Notes: generated by a model not told the origin, from the sequence alone. 64,000 nt of DNA from Avrilella dinanensis (GCF_002807015.1 NZ_NIPO01000001.1:1953560-2017559), one strand, 5' to 3'; positions 1 through 10,565 are shown, counted from the first letter of the stretch. Made by a program: numbers and translations.

Positions 1-246
1 TTGGTCGAAGAAGCAAAAGCCCGTTTGGAAGCTGAAAAACTTAATGCTCAGGCAGAAATCGAAAGAGCAAAAGGAATGGCAGAAGCCATGCAGGTGGAAA
101 ACGGAACGTTGAACGAAACCTACAACCAGTATCTGTTTATCCGCACGTTGGAGAAACTGGCAGATAAAGGCAGTTTGCCGCAAATTATCTACATTCCGTC
201 AGACGGATTATTGCCGGTAATGGACGTGAAGAAAAGCGAGAAATAA
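1..246 (+). CDS. SPFH/prohibitin-family protein, C-terminal part only
   Basis: This is the last 81 codons of a protein that begins before the window, so no start can be judged. The visible part is an Ala/Glu/Lys-rich helix (LNAQAEIERAKGMAEAM) followed by a compact tail (YLFIRTLEKLADKG, then IIYIPSDGLLPV). That arrangement, a coiled coil running into a short hydrophobic tail, is what the C-termini of bacterial SPFH (stomatin/prohibitin) proteins look like. Such proteins form membrane-associated oligomeric rings or microdomains. The N-terminal membrane anchor and SPFH domain lie outside the window. A strong terminator follows, so it ends its transcription unit. Family assignment is fairly secure; the specific role is not. 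Confidence 0.75.
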   Translation: MVEEAKARLEAEKLNAQAEIERAKGMAEAMQVENGTLNETYNQYLFIRTLEKLADKGSLPQIIYIPSDGLLPVMDVKKSEK

Positions 247-271
247 TAAGATAATTGCCCTATTTATTACA

Positions 272-305
272 AACCTTCCAGATTTTTTTTGGAAGGTTTT
301 TTTTG
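272..305 (+). terminator. Rho-independent terminator after the SPFH gene
   Basis: Perfect 8-bp stem AACCTTCC / GGAAGGTT with a T-rich loop, followed by a run of eight T. It lies 26 bases after the stop codon. Confidence 0.85.
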
Positions 306-348
306 GTTAATTCATAAAAATTTATAATTTTATACGAAATCTTTAGCT

Positions 349-1623
349 ATGAAAGAGGATTTTCTGCATTATGTGTGGAGGAATAAGGCTATGGCGATGT
401 GCCAGATGCTTACCACAGATAACAAGCCGGTGGAGATTATTCACTTTGGCGATTACTTACAAACCGACGGACCGGATTTCTTTAATGCCAGAATCCGGAT
501 TGACGGGCAATTATGGGCTGGCAATGTCGAAATGCACATAAAAAGCTCAAGTTGGTATGGGCATAATCACGAAAAAGATGCGGCTTATGACAATGTGATT
601 CTGCATGTTGTCTGGGAAGATGATGTGCCGATTTTCCGCAAAGACGAAACGCTTTTGCCTACTTTGGTTTTGTCGGAATATGTTAATAAAAAAGCGTTTG
701 AGAATTACCGAAATCTATTTCAGACCAAAAAATATTTGAACTGCGAGTCGTTTATTTCTGACATCAAACCGATTGTTTGGTTATCCTGGAAAGAGCGGTT
801 GCTGGTCGAGCGATTGGCATATAAATCCGAACCGATGAAAGAGAAACTGCTGGCGACCAACCATCATTGGGAAGAAGTTTTTTATCAATTTGTGGTCAGG
901 AATTTTGGTTTGAAAGCCAACGGAAAATATTTCGCAGAATTGGCGGAACGAATTCCTTTTTCGGTTATTCAAAAAGAACGGCACGAAGTGCAACACCTCG
1001 AAGCATTGTTTTTCGGAATGGCGAATTTGCTGGATAATTCATCGGACGAATACACCGAAAAGTTGCGAAAAACTTATGAATATTTGAAAGTCAAACACCA
1101 ATTGGAGGATAATTTATCAGGAAAGCCACAATTTTTCCGGTTGCGTCCGCCTAATTTTCCGACCATTCGTTTGGCTCAGCTGGCACAGTTGCTACATCAG
1201 AATGAACATTTGTTTCATGAGTTGGTGGTCGAGCCGATTCGTGCTGAGCGTTGGGTCAAAAATTTGCAAATTTCGCCTTCAGATTATTGGAAAACTCATT
1301 TTGTTTTAGGCAAAGAAAGCCAAAAAAGTACCAAAAAACTGACGCCGAATTTTATTGATTTATTGTTGATTAATACCGTTTTTCCTTTTCGGTTTGTGCA
1401 TAGAAGTTACACCGGTGAAACCGATTTTGAAGATATCATCGAGGCTTATAGGCATTTGATGCCCGAAAAAAATCATATCGTTGAACTTTTTGAGAAATTA
1501 GCCGTTCCGGTCGAAAGTGCTTTAGATTCACAAACGCTGATTCATCTTAAACAAAATTACTGCGACCCGAAACGCTGTCTGCATTGTGCAATCGGAAACC
1601 AAATCCTGAATCATGAGCGGTAA
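349..1623 (+). CDS. DUF2851 family protein
   Basis: 424-residue protein matching the DUF2851 family that is widespread in Bacteroidetes; its function is unknown. Visible signatures are the N-terminal block GPDFFNARIRIDG (from residue 41), GNVEMHIKSSSW (59-70) and HEKDAAYDNVILHVVW (74-89), and a C-terminal Cys cluster C405-x4-C410-x2-C413. The spacing Asp43...Glu61-x3-Lys65 loosely recalls a PD-(D/E)xK nuclease core, but that is my inference and not established. The C-terminal cysteines could bind a metal. The downstream HhH gene starts inside its last codons (11-bp overlap), so the two are probably co-translated, which fits a DNA-related role weakly. No signal peptide. Confidence 0.8.
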   Translation: MKEDFLHYVWRNKAMAMCQMLTTDNKPVEIIHFGDYLQTDGPDFFNARIRIDGQLWAGNVEMHIKSSSWYGHNHEKDAAYDNVILHVVWEDDVPIFRKDETLLPTLVLSEYVNKKAFENYRNLFQTKKYLNCESFISDIKPIVWLSWKERLLVERLAYKSEPMKEKLLATNHHWEEVFYQFVVRNFGLKANGKYFAELAERIPFSVIQKERHEVQHLEALFFGMANLLDNSSDEYTEKLRKTYEYLKVKHQLEDNLSGKPQFFRLRPPNFPTIRLAQLAQLLHQNEHLFHELVVEPIRAERWVKNLQISPSDYWKTHFVLGKESQKSTKKLTPNFIDLLLINTVFPFRFVHRSYTGETDFEDIIEAYRHLMPEKNHIVELFEKLAVPVESALDSQTLIHLKQNYCDPKRCLHCAIGNQILNHER

Positions 1624-2452
1624 GCGGATTTTCCCATATTATACGAAATCGCAACGAATGGCGATATTTTCTTTAATTGTTGTGATTGCTGCTTTGCAAA
1701 TCGGGTTGTATTTTTTGCGGAATCCAAAACCTACAATGAAAAACATTGACCGGGCGGAGATGTTGCGGATAGAGAAAGAATTAGATAGCTTGGCAAAATC
1801 GAGGGAATTTGTCCTGACTTCGTTCAATCCGAATTTTATTACCGATTACCGTGGCTATGTTCTGGGCATGTCGGAAGAGCAAATCGACCGCTTGCATCGT
1901 TTCAGAGAACAAGGAAAATATGTGAATTCGGCTAAAGAATTTCAACAAATTACCCAAGTATCAGACGAATGGTTAGGCAGATATCAACAATATTTTAAAT
2001 TTCCGGATTTTGCCCGTCCGGATAAACAGAAAACGGAAACGAAAATTATTCGGAAAGACATCAATACGGCTTCATATGAAGATTTGATAACCATCAGCGG
2101 AATCGGAGATTATTCTGCCCGAAAAATTATTGCTGAACGGGATAAATTTGGCGAATTTGTCAGTATAAAACAATTTCGGTTTATCGAAAATCTACCCTCA
2201 AATGTATATGATTTGTTAGAGAAAAATTTTCATATAACTAAAAGACCGACAATTCAAAGAATAGACCTGAATCGGGCAAACATCAATGATTTACAACAAA
2301 TTCCTTATGTTAATTATAAAATCGCCAGAAGTATCGTTGTGTACCGCAGTAAGCAGGATAAGCCAATAGAAGAAAAAGATTTACGACAGATTCCCGGCTT
2401 TCCGCTTGACAAATTTGAGATAATTAGTTTATATTTGGGGACTTCTAAATAA
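1613..2452 (+). CDS. Membrane-anchored helix-hairpin-helix protein (ComEA-like)
   Basis: 279 residues. One N-terminal membrane helix (about 17-35) is followed by a linker and two or three ComEA-type helix-hairpin-helix units. Examples are DINTASYEDLITISGIG (149-165) and DLNRANINDLQQIPYVN (218-234), each with the 'N-x-A-x3-L' opening typical of the family. HhH motifs bind the DNA backbone without sequence specificity; in ComEA they receive incoming DNA on the outside of the cytoplasmic membrane. Here the single N-terminal anchor would place the HhH units in the periplasm. A role in DNA uptake is possible but unproven. Start ATG overlaps the DUF2851 gene. Confidence 0.8.
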   Translation: MSGKRIFPYYTKSQRMAIFSLIVVIAALQIGLYFLRNPKPTMKNIDRAEMLRIEKELDSLAKSREFVLTSFNPNFITDYRGYVLGMSEEQIDRLHRFREQGKYVNSAKEFQQITQVSDEWLGRYQQYFKFPDFARPDKQKTETKIIRKDINTASYEDLITISGIGDYSARKIIAERDKFGEFVSIKQFRFIENLPSNVYDLLEKNFHITKRPTIQRIDLNRANINDLQQIPYVNYKIARSIVVYRSKQDKPIEEKDLRQIPGFPLDKFEIISLYLGTSK

Positions 2453-2467
2453 AGATAATTTACAAAT

Positions 2468-3607
2468 ATGGATTTTTCATACAACGAAACACAGAAGATG
2501 ATAGCACAGTCTATCAGAGATTTTGCAGAACAACATATCCGTCCGAACATCATGGAATGGGACGAATCACAGATTTTTCCGGTAGAGCTTTTCCATAAGT
2601 TAGGCGAAATGGGCTTTATGGGCGTATTGGTTCCTGAAGAATTGGGTGGTTCCGGATTGGGTTATCACGAATATATCACGGTAGTGGAAGAAATCTCGAA
2701 AGTAGATTCGTCAATCGGATTGTCTGTTGCAGCACATAACTCGCTGTGTACCAATCATATTTTGACTTTTGGTAATGATGAGCAAAAGAAAAGATGGATT
2801 CCAAAATTAGCCACAGGCGAGTGGATTGGAGCATGGGGACTGACCGAACACAATACGGGTTCTGATGCTGGAGGAATGGCAACAACCGCAGTAAAAGATG
2901 GCAACGAGTGGGTGTTGAACGGAGCGAAGAACTTCATCACACATGCTATTTCAGGGCAGGTAGCCGTTGTGATTGTCCGCACAGGAGAAAAAGGCGATTC
3001 TCACGGAATGACTGCGTTTGTGGTTGAAAAAGGAACACCCGGATTTTCAAGCGGAAAAAAAGAAAATAAATTAGGAATGCGTGCGTCAGAAACTGCCGAG
3101 TTAATTTTTGACAACTGCCGCGTGCCGGACGCTAACCGTTTGGGCGAAGTAGGTCAAGGATTTATTCAGGCAATGAAAATTCTGGACGGAGGGCGTATCT
3201 CTATCGGAGCGTTGTCACTCGGAATTGCCAAAGGGGCTTATGAAGCAGCGTTGAAATATTCCAAAGAGCGTGTGCAGTTTGGTAAACCGATTTCGCAGTT
3301 CCAGGCGATTGGTTTCAAACTGGCAGATATGGCAACCGAAATCGAAGCATCGGAATTGTTATTGCATAAAGCTGCTTACCTGAAAGACAATCATTTGCCG
3401 GTAACAAAAATCGGAGCAATGGCAAAAATGTATGCATCGGAAGTATGTGTGAAAGTTTCTACGGAAGCAATACAAATCCATGGAGGTTATGGTTACACGA
3501 AAGATTATCCGGTAGAGAAATTCTACAGAGATTCCAAACTGTGTACTATCGGGGAAGGAACAACCGAAATCCAGAAAATGGTTATTTCAAGAAATATTCT
3601 GAAATAG
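2468..3607 (+). CDS. Acyl-CoA dehydrogenase (short/branched-chain type)
   Basis: 379 residues, the usual length of soluble SCAD-like acyl-CoA dehydrogenases. These flavoenzymes introduce the alpha-beta double bond in acyl-CoA esters and pass electrons to ETF. The family signature [13 protein letters not shown] is present, as is the C-terminal FAD/active-site block ending IGEGTTEIQ, in which Glu363 sits where SCAD and MCAD have their catalytic base. The order N-domain, beta-domain, C-domain is complete with no gaps. Chain-length preference cannot be read from the sequence; with icmF nearby, a role in branched-chain amino or fatty acid breakdown is plausible. A terminator follows. Confidence 0.9.
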   Translation: MDFSYNETQKMIAQSIRDFAEQHIRPNIMEWDESQIFPVELFHKLGEMGFMGVLVPEELGGSGLGYHEYITVVEEISKVDSSIGLSVAAHNSLCTNHILTFGNDEQKKRWIPKLATGEWIGAWGLTEHNTGSDAGGMATTAVKDGNEWVLNGAKNFITHAISGQVAVVIVRTGEKGDSHGMTAFVVEKGTPGFSSGKKENKLGMRASETAELIFDNCRVPDANRLGEVGQGFIQAMKILDGGRISIGALSLGIAKGAYEAALKYSKERVQFGKPISQFQAIGFKLADMATEIEASELLLHKAAYLKDNHLPVTKIGAMAKMYASEVCVKVSTEAIQIHGGYGYTKDYPVEKFYRDSKLCTIGEGTTEIQKMVISRNILK

Positions 3608-3648
3608 TAGAAGTTTCAAGTACCGATTCGGTGCTGAATGTTCATAAC

Positions 3649-3694
3649 AATCTGCAAGAGTTATCACGTTGATGTGTACCTTGCAGATTTTTTA
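3649..3694 (+). terminator. Terminator after acyl-CoA dehydrogenase gene
   Basis: Perfect 10-bp inverted repeat AATCTGCAAG / CTTGCAGATT around a 21-base loop, followed directly by TTTTTATTT. Confidence 0.7.
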
Positions 3695-3724
3695 TTTGTC
3701 TAAACATAATACTAAAAGGGTTTA

Positions 3725-3884
3725 GAGCCTGTTTGAATTTGTATTGTAAAAATGTTTGTAGGTTATTTTTGAGGTAGAACAAGGCAAATTTTCAAAGGAT
3801 AGCAGGGCTATCGTTTTAAAATTTAACGTAGTTATAGCCAAAAAGAAGCAGAAACAAATTATTAGATAAATTTTAAACAGGCTC
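3725..3884 (+). mobile_element. 160-bp miniature inverted-repeat element, copy A
   Basis: Begins GAGCCTGTTT and ends AAACAGGCTC (terminal inverted repeats), flanked on both sides by TTA (3722-3724 and 3885-3887), a 3-bp target duplication. It holds no reading frame. In the middle, AAATTTTCAAAGGATAGC faces GCTATCGTTTTAAAATTT, an imperfect hairpin. Two other copies of nearly the same sequence occur in the window (34051-34210 inverted, 52203-52361 same orientation). It is therefore a dispersed non-autonomous element. The T-N-A type duplication fits IS5-family (IS1031-group) transposases, but no transposase is present here and that link is inferred. It fills most of the 327-base gap before prfA. 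Confidence 0.85.
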
Positions 3885-3905
3885 TTAATAAAAAAATCTT
3901 TTTCG

Positions 3906-3913
3906 TAATTTTG
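3906..3913 (+). promoter_or_regulatory. Candidate -7 box for prfA
   Basis: TAATTTTG fits the Bacteroidetes TAnnTTTG consensus and lies 21 bases before the prfA start. I see no good upstream TTG; the region where it should be is the right end of the miniature element. Confidence 0.45.
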
Positions 3914-3934
3914 TAGGCTTGAAATTATAGGATT

Positions 3935-5011
3935 ATGATGTTAGACAGACTACAGTACGTAAAACAGCGATTTGATGAGGTTTCGGATTTGATTATCCAG
4001 CCCGATGTTATTGCCGACCAAAAGCGTTACGTACAATTGAATAAAGAATATAAAGACCTCAAAGCTTTGGTTGAGAAGCGTGAGGAGTATGTCAATCTCG
4101 CCGGAAATATAGAAGAAGCCAAAGAAATCATCACTGACGGAAGTGATGACGAAATGGTGGAAATGGCAAAAATGCAGTTGGAAGAAGCACAGGAACGTTT
4201 GCCACAGCTGGAAGAAGAAATCAAATTTATGTTGATTCCGAAAGACCCTGAAGACGCGAAAAACGTTATGGTTGAAATTCGTGCGGGAACAGGTGGCGAT
4301 GAAGCTTCTATTTTTGCAGGGGATTTGTTTCGTATGTACACTAAATACTGTGAATCAAAAGGTTGGAGAACTTCTGTTGTAGATATGAACGAAGGAACTT
4401 CAGGCGGTTTCAAAGAAGTTATTTTTGAAGTAACCGGCGAAGATGTTTACGGCACATTGAAGTTTGAAGCAGGTGTGCACCGCGTACAGCGTGTGCCGCA
4501 AACTGAAACGCAAGGTCGCGTACACACTTCGGCGGCGACGGTTATGGTATTGCCCGAAGCAGAAGAATTTGACGTACAGATTGATATGAACGATATCCGT
4601 ATTGACTTGTTTTGTTCGTCAGGGCCTGGCGGTCAGTCGGTAAACACAACAAAATCGGCGGTGCGTATGACACATATTCCAACGGGATTGGTGGCTCAGT
4701 GTCAGGACGAAAAATCACAGCACAAAAACAAGGACAAAGCCTTATCGGTTCTTCGTTCGCGTTTGTATGAGATGGAACTGGCGAAGAAACAGGAAGAAGA
4801 CGCTAAAAAACGTAATTCACAGGTTTCTTCCGGCGACCGTTCGGCAAAAATCCGTACCTACAATTATCCGCAGGGTCGTGTAACCGACCACCGTATCGGT
4901 TTAACGATTTATGATTTGGACGGTGTGATGAACGGAAATATTCAGAAAGTTATCGATGAATTGCAGTTAGTAGCCAATACCGAAAAATTAAAAGAATCGG
5001 AAGTATTTTAA
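3935..5011 (+). CDS. prfA: Peptide chain release factor 1
   Basis: 358 residues, full length for RF1. It recognises UAA and UAG stop codons in the ribosomal A site and triggers release of the finished peptide. The GGQ catalytic motif is at 232-234 ([10 protein letters not shown]). The stop-codon reading tripeptide is of the RF1 P-x-T type, PQT at 188-190, not the SPF type of RF2, so the RF1/RF2 choice is secure. The N-terminal coiled coil (about 1-100) is complete. Two consecutive ATG codons open the frame; either could be used. Followed by its own terminator, so probably a monocistronic unit behind the miniature element. Confidence 0.97.
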   Translation: MMLDRLQYVKQRFDEVSDLIIQPDVIADQKRYVQLNKEYKDLKALVEKREEYVNLAGNIEEAKEIITDGSDDEMVEMAKMQLEEAQERLPQLEEEIKFMLIPKDPEDAKNVMVEIRAGTGGDEASIFAGDLFRMYTKYCESKGWRTSVVDMNEGTSGGFKEVIFEVTGEDVYGTLKFEAGVHRVQRVPQTETQGRVHTSAATVMVLPEAEEFDVQIDMNDIRIDLFCSSGPGGQSVNTTKSAVRMTHIPTGLVAQCQDEKSQHKNKDKALSVLRSRLYEMELAKKQEEDAKKRNSQVSSGDRSAKIRTYNYPQGRVTDHRIGLTIYDLDGVMNGNIQKVIDELQLVANTEKLKESEVF

Positions 5012-5022
5012 TATATTTGTAA

Positions 5023-5047
5023 AGCCTCTTTTTTAGAGGTTTTTTTG
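5023..5047 (+). terminator. Terminator after prfA
   Basis: Short hairpin CCTCT-(5)-AGAGG followed by eight T. Confidence 0.75.
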
Positions 5048-5093
5048 TAGAAAATAGTGTATTTTATCATGAGATTATCTCTATTGAAAATAA

Positions 5094-5120
5094 GAGATTC
5101 TCCGTTCCTCGGAATGACAA
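5094..5120. repeat. Dispersed 'GGAATGACAA' intergenic repeat, copy 1
   Basis: GAGATTCTCC...CCTCGGAATGACAA. Related pieces occur at 20758-20823 (inverted) and 22102-22122. No coding content. Such 'GATTC...GGAATGACA' fragments look like decayed copies of one dispersed repeat. Confidence 0.5.
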
Positions 5121-5141
5121 GTAAATAATAAAAACTAAAAC

Positions 5142-5960
5142 ATGACCACACAACAACTATACGAACAAATTAAACGCAAAAAGTCCTTTTTATGTATCGG
5201 ATTAGACGTTGATTTAGATAAAATTCCGCAACATTTGTTGGCAACCGAAGACCCGATTTTTGAGTTCAACAAAGCGATTATTGACGCCACGCACGATGTC
5301 TGTGTTTCCTACAAACCCAATACCGCTTTTTACGAAGCTTATGGCCTGAAAGGCTGGCAATCACTGGAAAAAACGATTCGTTATATTAACGAAAAATACC
5401 CAGAAATTTTTACGATAGCCGATGCCAAACGAGGCGATATCGGTAACACTTCCTCGATGTATGCTAAAGCATTTTTTGAGGATTTACAATTTGATTCAGT
5501 GACTGTTGCACCGTATATGGGCAGAGATTCGGTAGAGCCTTTTTTGCAATACAAGGATAAATTTACGATTCTGCTGGCATTGACTTCCAATGATAGCAGC
5601 TCCGAATTTCAGTTGTTGAAAACTGACCATGACGAATTGTATAAAGAAGTATTGAGAAAGTCTAAAACTTGGAAAAATTCTAATCAACTCATGTATGTAG
5701 TTGGGGCAACACGAGCCGAATATTTTAGAGAAATCCGGAAAATAGTACCCGATAGTTTTTTGTTGGTGCCGGGCGTGGGAGCACAGGGCGGAAGTTTGAT
5801 AGACGTATGTAAATATGGCTTAAACAAAAAAGTAGGTTTGCTGATAAACTCATCAAGAGGAATATTGTATGCGTCCGATAAAGAAGATTTTGCAGAAAAA
5901 GCAAGGTTCGAAGCACTGAAATTACAGCGGGAAATGCAGATAATCTACGAAAAATTATGA
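5142..5960 (+). CDS. pyrF: Orotidine-5'-phosphate decarboxylase (type 2)
   Basis: 272 residues. It decarboxylates OMP to UMP in the last step of de novo pyrimidine synthesis, in the cytoplasm. The catalytic block DAKRGDI (94-100), preceded by FTIA, holds the Lys/Asp residues of the D-x-K-R-x-D-I motif. The length and the insert pattern ([12 protein letters not shown] at 49-60, [18 protein letters not shown] phosphate loop) match the longer type 2 OMPDC rather than the ~230-residue type 1. The downstream gene overlaps the stop by ATGA, so the two are co-translated. Confidence 0.95.
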   Translation: MTTQQLYEQIKRKKSFLCIGLDVDLDKIPQHLLATEDPIFEFNKAIIDATHDVCVSYKPNTAFYEAYGLKGWQSLEKTIRYINEKYPEIFTIADAKRGDIGNTSSMYAKAFFEDLQFDSVTVAPYMGRDSVEPFLQYKDKFTILLALTSNDSSSEFQLLKTDHDELYKEVLRKSKTWKNSNQLMYVVGATRAEYFREIRKIVPDSFLLVPGVGAQGGSLIDVCKYGLNKKVGLLINSSRGILYASDKEDFAEKARFEALKLQREMQIIYEKL

Positions 5961-6757
5961 TTCTGACAGACCAATTAGGAACGGTTCATTCGTTTGCCGA
6001 AACACCTAAACGGATTATTTCGCTGGTGCCTTCGATTACCGAAACTTTGTATGAAATGGGATTGGAAGAACAAATCGTCGGGATTACGAGATTTTGCGTA
6101 CACCCATATCATTTTAAATCAACGAAAACTGTTGTTGGAGGAACAAAGCAGGTAAAGTTCGACAAAATTACCGGTTTACAACCTGATGTTATCATTGCTA
6201 ACAAAGAAGAAAACACGGAGGAAATCGTCAGTCAGCTACAGGAAATCTGTCCGGTTTGGGTTACGGATATCGAGACTTTTGACGATACCATACAGATGAT
6301 TAAAGATTTCGGCGAATTGTTCAAACGAAAAACCGATGCTCAGAAATGGACGGAAAAACTGATTTTTGCCAAAACCGATTTTGAGACTTATATGAAAGAT
6401 GTTCCGTTTCGCAAAGCGGCTTATCTCATTTGGCGTAATCCGTATATGGCTGCCGGAGAGCATACGTTTATTAACCATTTGCTGGAAATGAATCACTTTA
6501 CGAACATCTATGCCGGCAGAGAAGAACGTTATCCCGAAGTTGAAATCCGTAAAATGCGTATTCAGGGCGACCCGGAACTGGTCTTTTTATCATCAGAACC
6601 GTATCCGTTTAAGGAAGAGCACGCTTTTGAGATTGGCAGAGCCACACACCACGCCAAAACCGTTTTTGTAGATGGCGAAATGTTTTCCTGGTACGGAACT
6701 CGGTTGTTCAAAGCCTTTCAGTATTTTAAGCAGTTGCAAAAGCGGTTGAGTGATTGA
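5957..6757 (+). CDS. Helical-backbone metal receptor (BtuF/FepB-like), no export signal
   Basis: 266 residues with the fold signature of periplasmic cobalamin/siderophore-binding proteins: [19 protein letters not shown] (18-36), [25 protein letters not shown] and a C-terminal FSWYGTRL block. These proteins normally hand a metal chelate to an ABC importer. Odd points: there is no signal peptide or lipobox, as the conserved domain starts within ten residues of Met1, and no permease or ATPase gene is adjacent. It may be a cytoplasmic member of the family or have been given a new role. Start ATG overlaps the pyrF stop codon (ATGA), which fixes the start. Confidence 0.75.
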   Translation: MILTDQLGTVHSFAETPKRIISLVPSITETLYEMGLEEQIVGITRFCVHPYHFKSTKTVVGGTKQVKFDKITGLQPDVIIANKEENTEEIVSQLQEICPVWVTDIETFDDTIQMIKDFGELFKRKTDAQKWTEKLIFAKTDFETYMKDVPFRKAAYLIWRNPYMAAGEHTFINHLLEMNHFTNIYAGREERYPEVEIRKMRIQGDPELVFLSSEPYPFKEEHAFEIGRATHHAKTVFVDGEMFSWYGTRLFKAFQYFKQLQKRLSD

Positions 6758-6799
6758 ATTGGAAGTGTTTTTTAGACAAGTATTTTTTAGTATTATGCC

Positions 6800-6840
6800 C
6801 AGAAAGAAAAACAGTACAAATAAGAATATCTGTACTGTTT
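6800..6840 (-). terminator. Terminator for icmF
   Basis: Inverted repeat AAACAGTACA / TGTACTGTTT; read on the minus strand it is followed by TTTTTCTTTC. It sits 67 bases past the icmF stop. Confidence 0.7.
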
Positions 6841-6907
6841 AATAAAAAAGATTTATTTGCTTAATCCTGAATCATTTTTTCAGGACGTTACAATCTCAAT
6901 ACTTAAG

Positions 6908-9900
6908 CTACATATTCCGTCTGTACTGTCCGCCGACTTCAAAAAGTGCGTCTGTGATTTGTCCCAAAGAACAAACTTTTGTTGCGTCCATCAAGGCTTC
7001 AAAAATATTTTTGTTGTTGATAGCTATTTGTTGAATATGTGTTAATTGTTGTTGCTCTTCTTCGGCTTTAGCCTTGTGAAGATTTTCCTTTGTATTGATT
7101 TGGAATTGTTTTTCTTCTTCGGTTGCACGAATTACTTCTTTCGGAATCACTGTTGGGGAACCTTTGGAACTCAGGAACGTATTCACACCAATAATCGGGA
7201 AATCGCCGTTGTGTTTCAAGGTTTCGTAATACAACGATTCTTCCTGAATTTTTGAACGCTGATACATCGTTTCCATTGCTCCCAAAACACCTCCACGTTC
7301 TGTAATTCGGTCAAATTCGGTTAAAACAGCTTCTTCTACCAAATCGGTTAATTCTTCGATAATGAATGAACCTTGTATTGGATTTTCGTTTTTTGCTAAA
7401 CCTAATTCCTTATTGATAATCAACTGAATCGCCATCGCTCTACGAACTGATTCTTCCGTTGGTGTGGTAATCGCTTCGTCATACGCATTGGTATGCAACG
7501 AGTTACAGTTGTCGTAAATCGCATACAAGGCTTGTAAGGTTGTACGAATATCGTTGAAATCAATTTCTTGTGCGTGCAATGAACGACCCGATGTTTGAAT
7601 GTGATATTTCAACATTTGTGCACGTTCATTGGCTCCGTATTTGTTTTTCAAGGCTTTTGCCCAGATACGACGTGCCACACGACCAATTACCGCATATTCC
7701 GGGTCGATACCGTTTGAAAAGAAGAACGACAAATTCGGTCCAAACGCATTAATATCCATTCCTCTCGACAAATAGTACTCCACATATGTGAAACCATTTG
7801 CCAAGGTAAATGCCAACTGCGTGATTGGATTTGCACCAGCTTCGGCAATGTGGTAGCCCGAAATTGAAACCGAATAAAAATTACGTACGTTGTTATTAAT
7901 GAAATATTCCTGGACATCGCCCATCAAACGCAACGCAAATTCAGTTGAGAAAATACAAGTGTTTTGAGCTTGGTCTTCTTTCAGAATATCTGCCTGAACC
8001 GTTCCGCGAACCTGTGCCAGCGTATTCTTTTTGATTTCGGCATAAACGTCAGCAGGCAAAACTTGGTCACCGGTTACACCCAAAAGCATCAATCCTAAAC
8101 CATCGTTTCCTTCCGGCAATTCGCCGTTATATCGAGGTCTTTCCAAACCTTTGTCTTCGTAAATCGCTTTGATTTTCGATTCTATTTCCGTTTCTAAATT
8201 ATTTTCTTTGATGTATTTTTCACAATTTTGGTCAATTGCCGCGTTCATAAAGAAACCTAACAACATCGGAGCAGGACCATTAATCGTCATCGAAACCGAA
8301 GTCATCGGGTGCGACAAATCAAATCCTGAATATAACTTTTTTGCATCGTCTAAACAACAAATCGAAACTCCGGCATTTCCAATTTTCCCGTAAATATCAG
8401 GGCGATGACCTGGATCATTTCCGTATAAAGTTACCGAATCAAAAGCAGTTGATAAACGTTTTGCTGGCATTCCCTTTGAAACATAATGAAAACGGCGATT
8501 GGTACGTTCTGGTCCTCCTTCTCCGGCAAACATACGCGTCGGGTCTTCGCCTTCACGTTTGAACGGGTACAAACCTGATGTGAACGGAAACTCGCCCGGT
8601 ACGTTTTCCTGCAGTACCCAACGCAAGATATCGCCCCACGCTTCATATTTCGGCAAAGCAACTTTTGGAATCTGCAAATGCGAAAGCGACTCCGTATGTG
8701 TTTTAATTTTGATTTCCTTATCTCGAACTTTAAATGAATAAACCGGATTTTTATATTTATTGACTTTTTCGTCCCAGGTTGTAATTACTTCCCAGTTATA
8801 CGGGTCTAAATCACGTTTCAGTTTGTCAAATTCAGCCAATAGAATTTTGGCTAATTCTGTATTTTCTGTACCGTTGATTTCAATGCCGTGCTTTGTCAAT
8901 ACAGGGATTTTCCCCGAAATAGTTTCTATGGTTTTATAAATTCCGTACAGTTTTTGGGCAACTTCTTTCTGTGTTTTTGTCTTTGCATCGTAACCTCTGT
9001 TATTTTCTGCAATTTCAGACAAATAACGGGTTCTGTTTGGCGGAATCACAAAGATTTTTTCAGACATTTCTTTGGTAATCTCAAAAGTCGATGCTAAATC
9101 AGCTCCTGTTTTTTCAACTACCTTGTCAATAATAGCTTTGTACAACTGATTGGTTCCCGGGTCGTTGAACTGAGAAGCAATCGTACCAAAAACAGGCATT
9201 TCGTTTGGATTAACGTCCCAAAGATTGTGGTTGCGTTGGTATTGTTTTTTCACATCACGCAAAGCATCTAAAGCCCCACGCTTGTCGAATTTATTAATCG
9301 CTACGATGTCGGCAAAATCCAGCATATCAATTTTCTCCAACTGTGTAGCCGCACCAAATTCAGGTGTCATAATATACAATGAAGCGTCAGAATGATCCAA
9401 TATTTCTGTATCAGACTGACCAATACCTGATGTTTCCAAAATAATCAAATCGTATTTCGCCGCTTTCAATACCTGAATCGCTTCTTCCACATATTTTGAC
9501 AATGCCAGATTGGACTGACGTGTTGCCAATGAACGCATATACACACGAGGATTGTTGATAGAGTTCATACGAATACGGTCGCCAAGCAATGCTCCTCCTG
9601 TTTTCTTTTTAGAAGGGTCAACTGAAATCAATGCGATATTCTTTTCCGGGAAATCAATCAGAAAACGACGAACCAATTCATCTACCATTGATGATTTTCC
9701 TGCTCCACCCGTTCCGGTAATTCCCAAAACTGGTACAGATTTATCCTCTACTTTATTGAAATCAAACAACTTCAGAAAATCTTCTTCACGGTTTTCTGCC
9801 AATGAAATCAATCGGGAAATTGTGGTAACATCTTTATCTTTTAAGGATTGATAAATATCTTTTCCTTCCGGCAAATTCAAATCAGGTGTAGGAAAATCGG

Positions 9901-10333
9901 CTTTTTCCACCATATCGTTAATCATTCCCTGTAATCCCAACTCACGACCATCGTCTGGCGAATAAATACGGGTAATTCCGTAATCCATCAATTCCTTGAT
10001 TTCTGACGGCAAAATTACACCACCTCCACCTCCGACAATGCGGATATGCCCAGCTCCTTTTTCTTGAAGCAAGTCGTACATATATTTGAAATATTCATTG
10101 TGTCCGCCCTGATAAGAGGTCATTGCAATGGCATTAGCATCTTCCTGAATCGCTGTGTTTACAACATCTTCTACCGATTTGTCGTGTCCCAAATGCACCA
10201 CTTCACACCCGGTCGATTGAATAATACGACGCATAATGTTGATGGCTGCATCGTGTCCGTCAAACAAAGCAGCAGCGGTAATGATTTTTATTTTATTTTT
10301 TGGTTGATAAGGTTGTATGCTCATTTTTGTCAT
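6908..10333 (-). CDS. icmF: Fused acyl-CoA mutase IcmF (B12-dependent mutase with built-in G-protein chaperone)
   Basis: 1141 residues, matching the fused isobutyryl-CoA mutase. Domain order: N-terminal B12-binding domain with DGHDAA at 25-30 (the His that ligates cobalt) and the Gly-rich VGGGGG (100-105); a MeaI-type GTPase domain with Walker [10 protein letters not shown] (207-215) and NKFD; then the large substrate-binding TIM barrel (containing [10 protein letters not shown] and [10 protein letters not shown]). The enzyme interconverts isobutyryl-CoA and n-butyryl-CoA using adenosylcobalamin, and the G domain loads and protects the cofactor. Some IcmFs also act on isovaleryl-CoA; substrate choice cannot be settled here. 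Internal ATG at codon 4 is an alternative start. It needs B12, and the metal receptor gene lies convergently next door. Confidence 0.92.
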   Translation of the reverse strand: MTKMSIQPYQPKNKIKIITAAALFDGHDAAINIMRRIIQSTGCEVVHLGHDKSVEDVVNTAIQEDANAIAMTSYQGGHNEYFKYMYDLLQEKGAGHIRIVGGGGGVILPSEIKELMDYGITRIYSPDDGRELGLQGMINDMVEKADFPTPDLNLPEGKDIYQSLKDKDVTTISRLISLAENREEDFLKLFDFNKVEDKSVPVLGITGTGGAGKSSMVDELVRRFLIDFPEKNIALISVDPSKKKTGGALLGDRIRMNSINNPRVYMRSLATRQSNLALSKYVEEAIQVLKAAKYDLIILETSGIGQSDTEILDHSDASLYIMTPEFGAATQLEKIDMLDFADIVAINKFDKRGALDALRDVKKQYQRNHNLWDVNPNEMPVFGTIASQFNDPGTNQLYKAIIDKVVEKTGADLASTFEITKEMSEKIFVIPPNRTRYLSEIAENNRGYDAKTKTQKEVAQKLYGIYKTIETISGKIPVLTKHGIEINGTENTELAKILLAEFDKLKRDLDPYNWEVITTWDEKVNKYKNPVYSFKVRDKEIKIKTHTESLSHLQIPKVALPKYEAWGDILRWVLQENVPGEFPFTSGLYPFKREGEDPTRMFAGEGGPERTNRRFHYVSKGMPAKRLSTAFDSVTLYGNDPGHRPDIYGKIGNAGVSICCLDDAKKLYSGFDLSHPMTSVSMTINGPAPMLLGFFMNAAIDQNCEKYIKENNLETEIESKIKAIYEDKGLERPRYNGELPEGNDGLGLMLLGVTGDQVLPADVYAEIKKNTLAQVRGTVQADILKEDQAQNTCIFSTEFALRLMGDVQEYFINNNVRNFYSVSISGYHIAEAGANPITQLAFTLANGFTYVEYYLSRGMDINAFGPNLSFFFSNGIDPEYAVIGRVARRIWAKALKNKYGANERAQMLKYHIQTSGRSLHAQEIDFNDIRTTLQALYAIYDNCNSLHTNAYDEAITTPTEESVRRAMAIQLIINKELGLAKNENPIQGSFIIEELTDLVEEAVLTEFDRITERGGVLGAMETMYQRSKIQEESLYYETLKHNGDFPIIGVNTFLSSKGSPTVIPKEVIRATEEEKQFQINTKENLHKAKAEEEQQQLTHIQQIAINNKNIFEALMDATKVCSLGQITDALFEVGGQYRRNM

Positions 10334-10410
10334 TTATTATACGGTCGCAATTTACGAAATATAATGTATTGATAAAAATGTTGAAATGAAGTAAATGTCA
10401 GTAACACTTA

Positions 10411-10443
10411 AAAACAACAAAAGCCCCTGAAATCAGGAGCTTT
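10411..10443 (-). terminator. Terminator after tRNA-Arg
   Basis: On the minus strand AAGCTCCTGA-TT-TCAGGGGCTT followed by TTGTTGTTTTT, seven bases past the tRNA 3' end. Confidence 0.75.
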
Positions 10444-10449
10444 GTGCTG

Positions 10450-10523
10450 TGATCGCGACAGGATTCGAACCTGTGACCGTCTGCTTAGAAGGCAGATGCT
10501 CTATCCAGCTGAGCTACGCGACC
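10450..10523 (-). tRNA. tRNA-Arg (anticodon TCT)
   Basis: 74-nt cloverleaf on the minus strand. Acceptor stem GGTCGCG / CGCGATC (one G-U), discriminator A, D arm GCTC...GAGC, anticodon stem CTGCC/... with loop CTTCTAA giving anticodon TCT (AGA codons), and TpsiC loop GTTCGAATCC. CCA is not encoded. It lies alone between icmF and the hydrolase gene with its own promoter and terminator; the rest of this 339-base gap holds nothing else that I can support. Confidence 0.96.
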
Positions 10524-10565
10524 TATTTAACCCATAAAAACTACTTGTTCAGAAATTGAACGGTG

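Noticed and set aside
6857..7255. Plus-strand small frames opposite icmF
   Set aside because: Antisense to a well-supported 1141-residue gene; no start signals or motifs.
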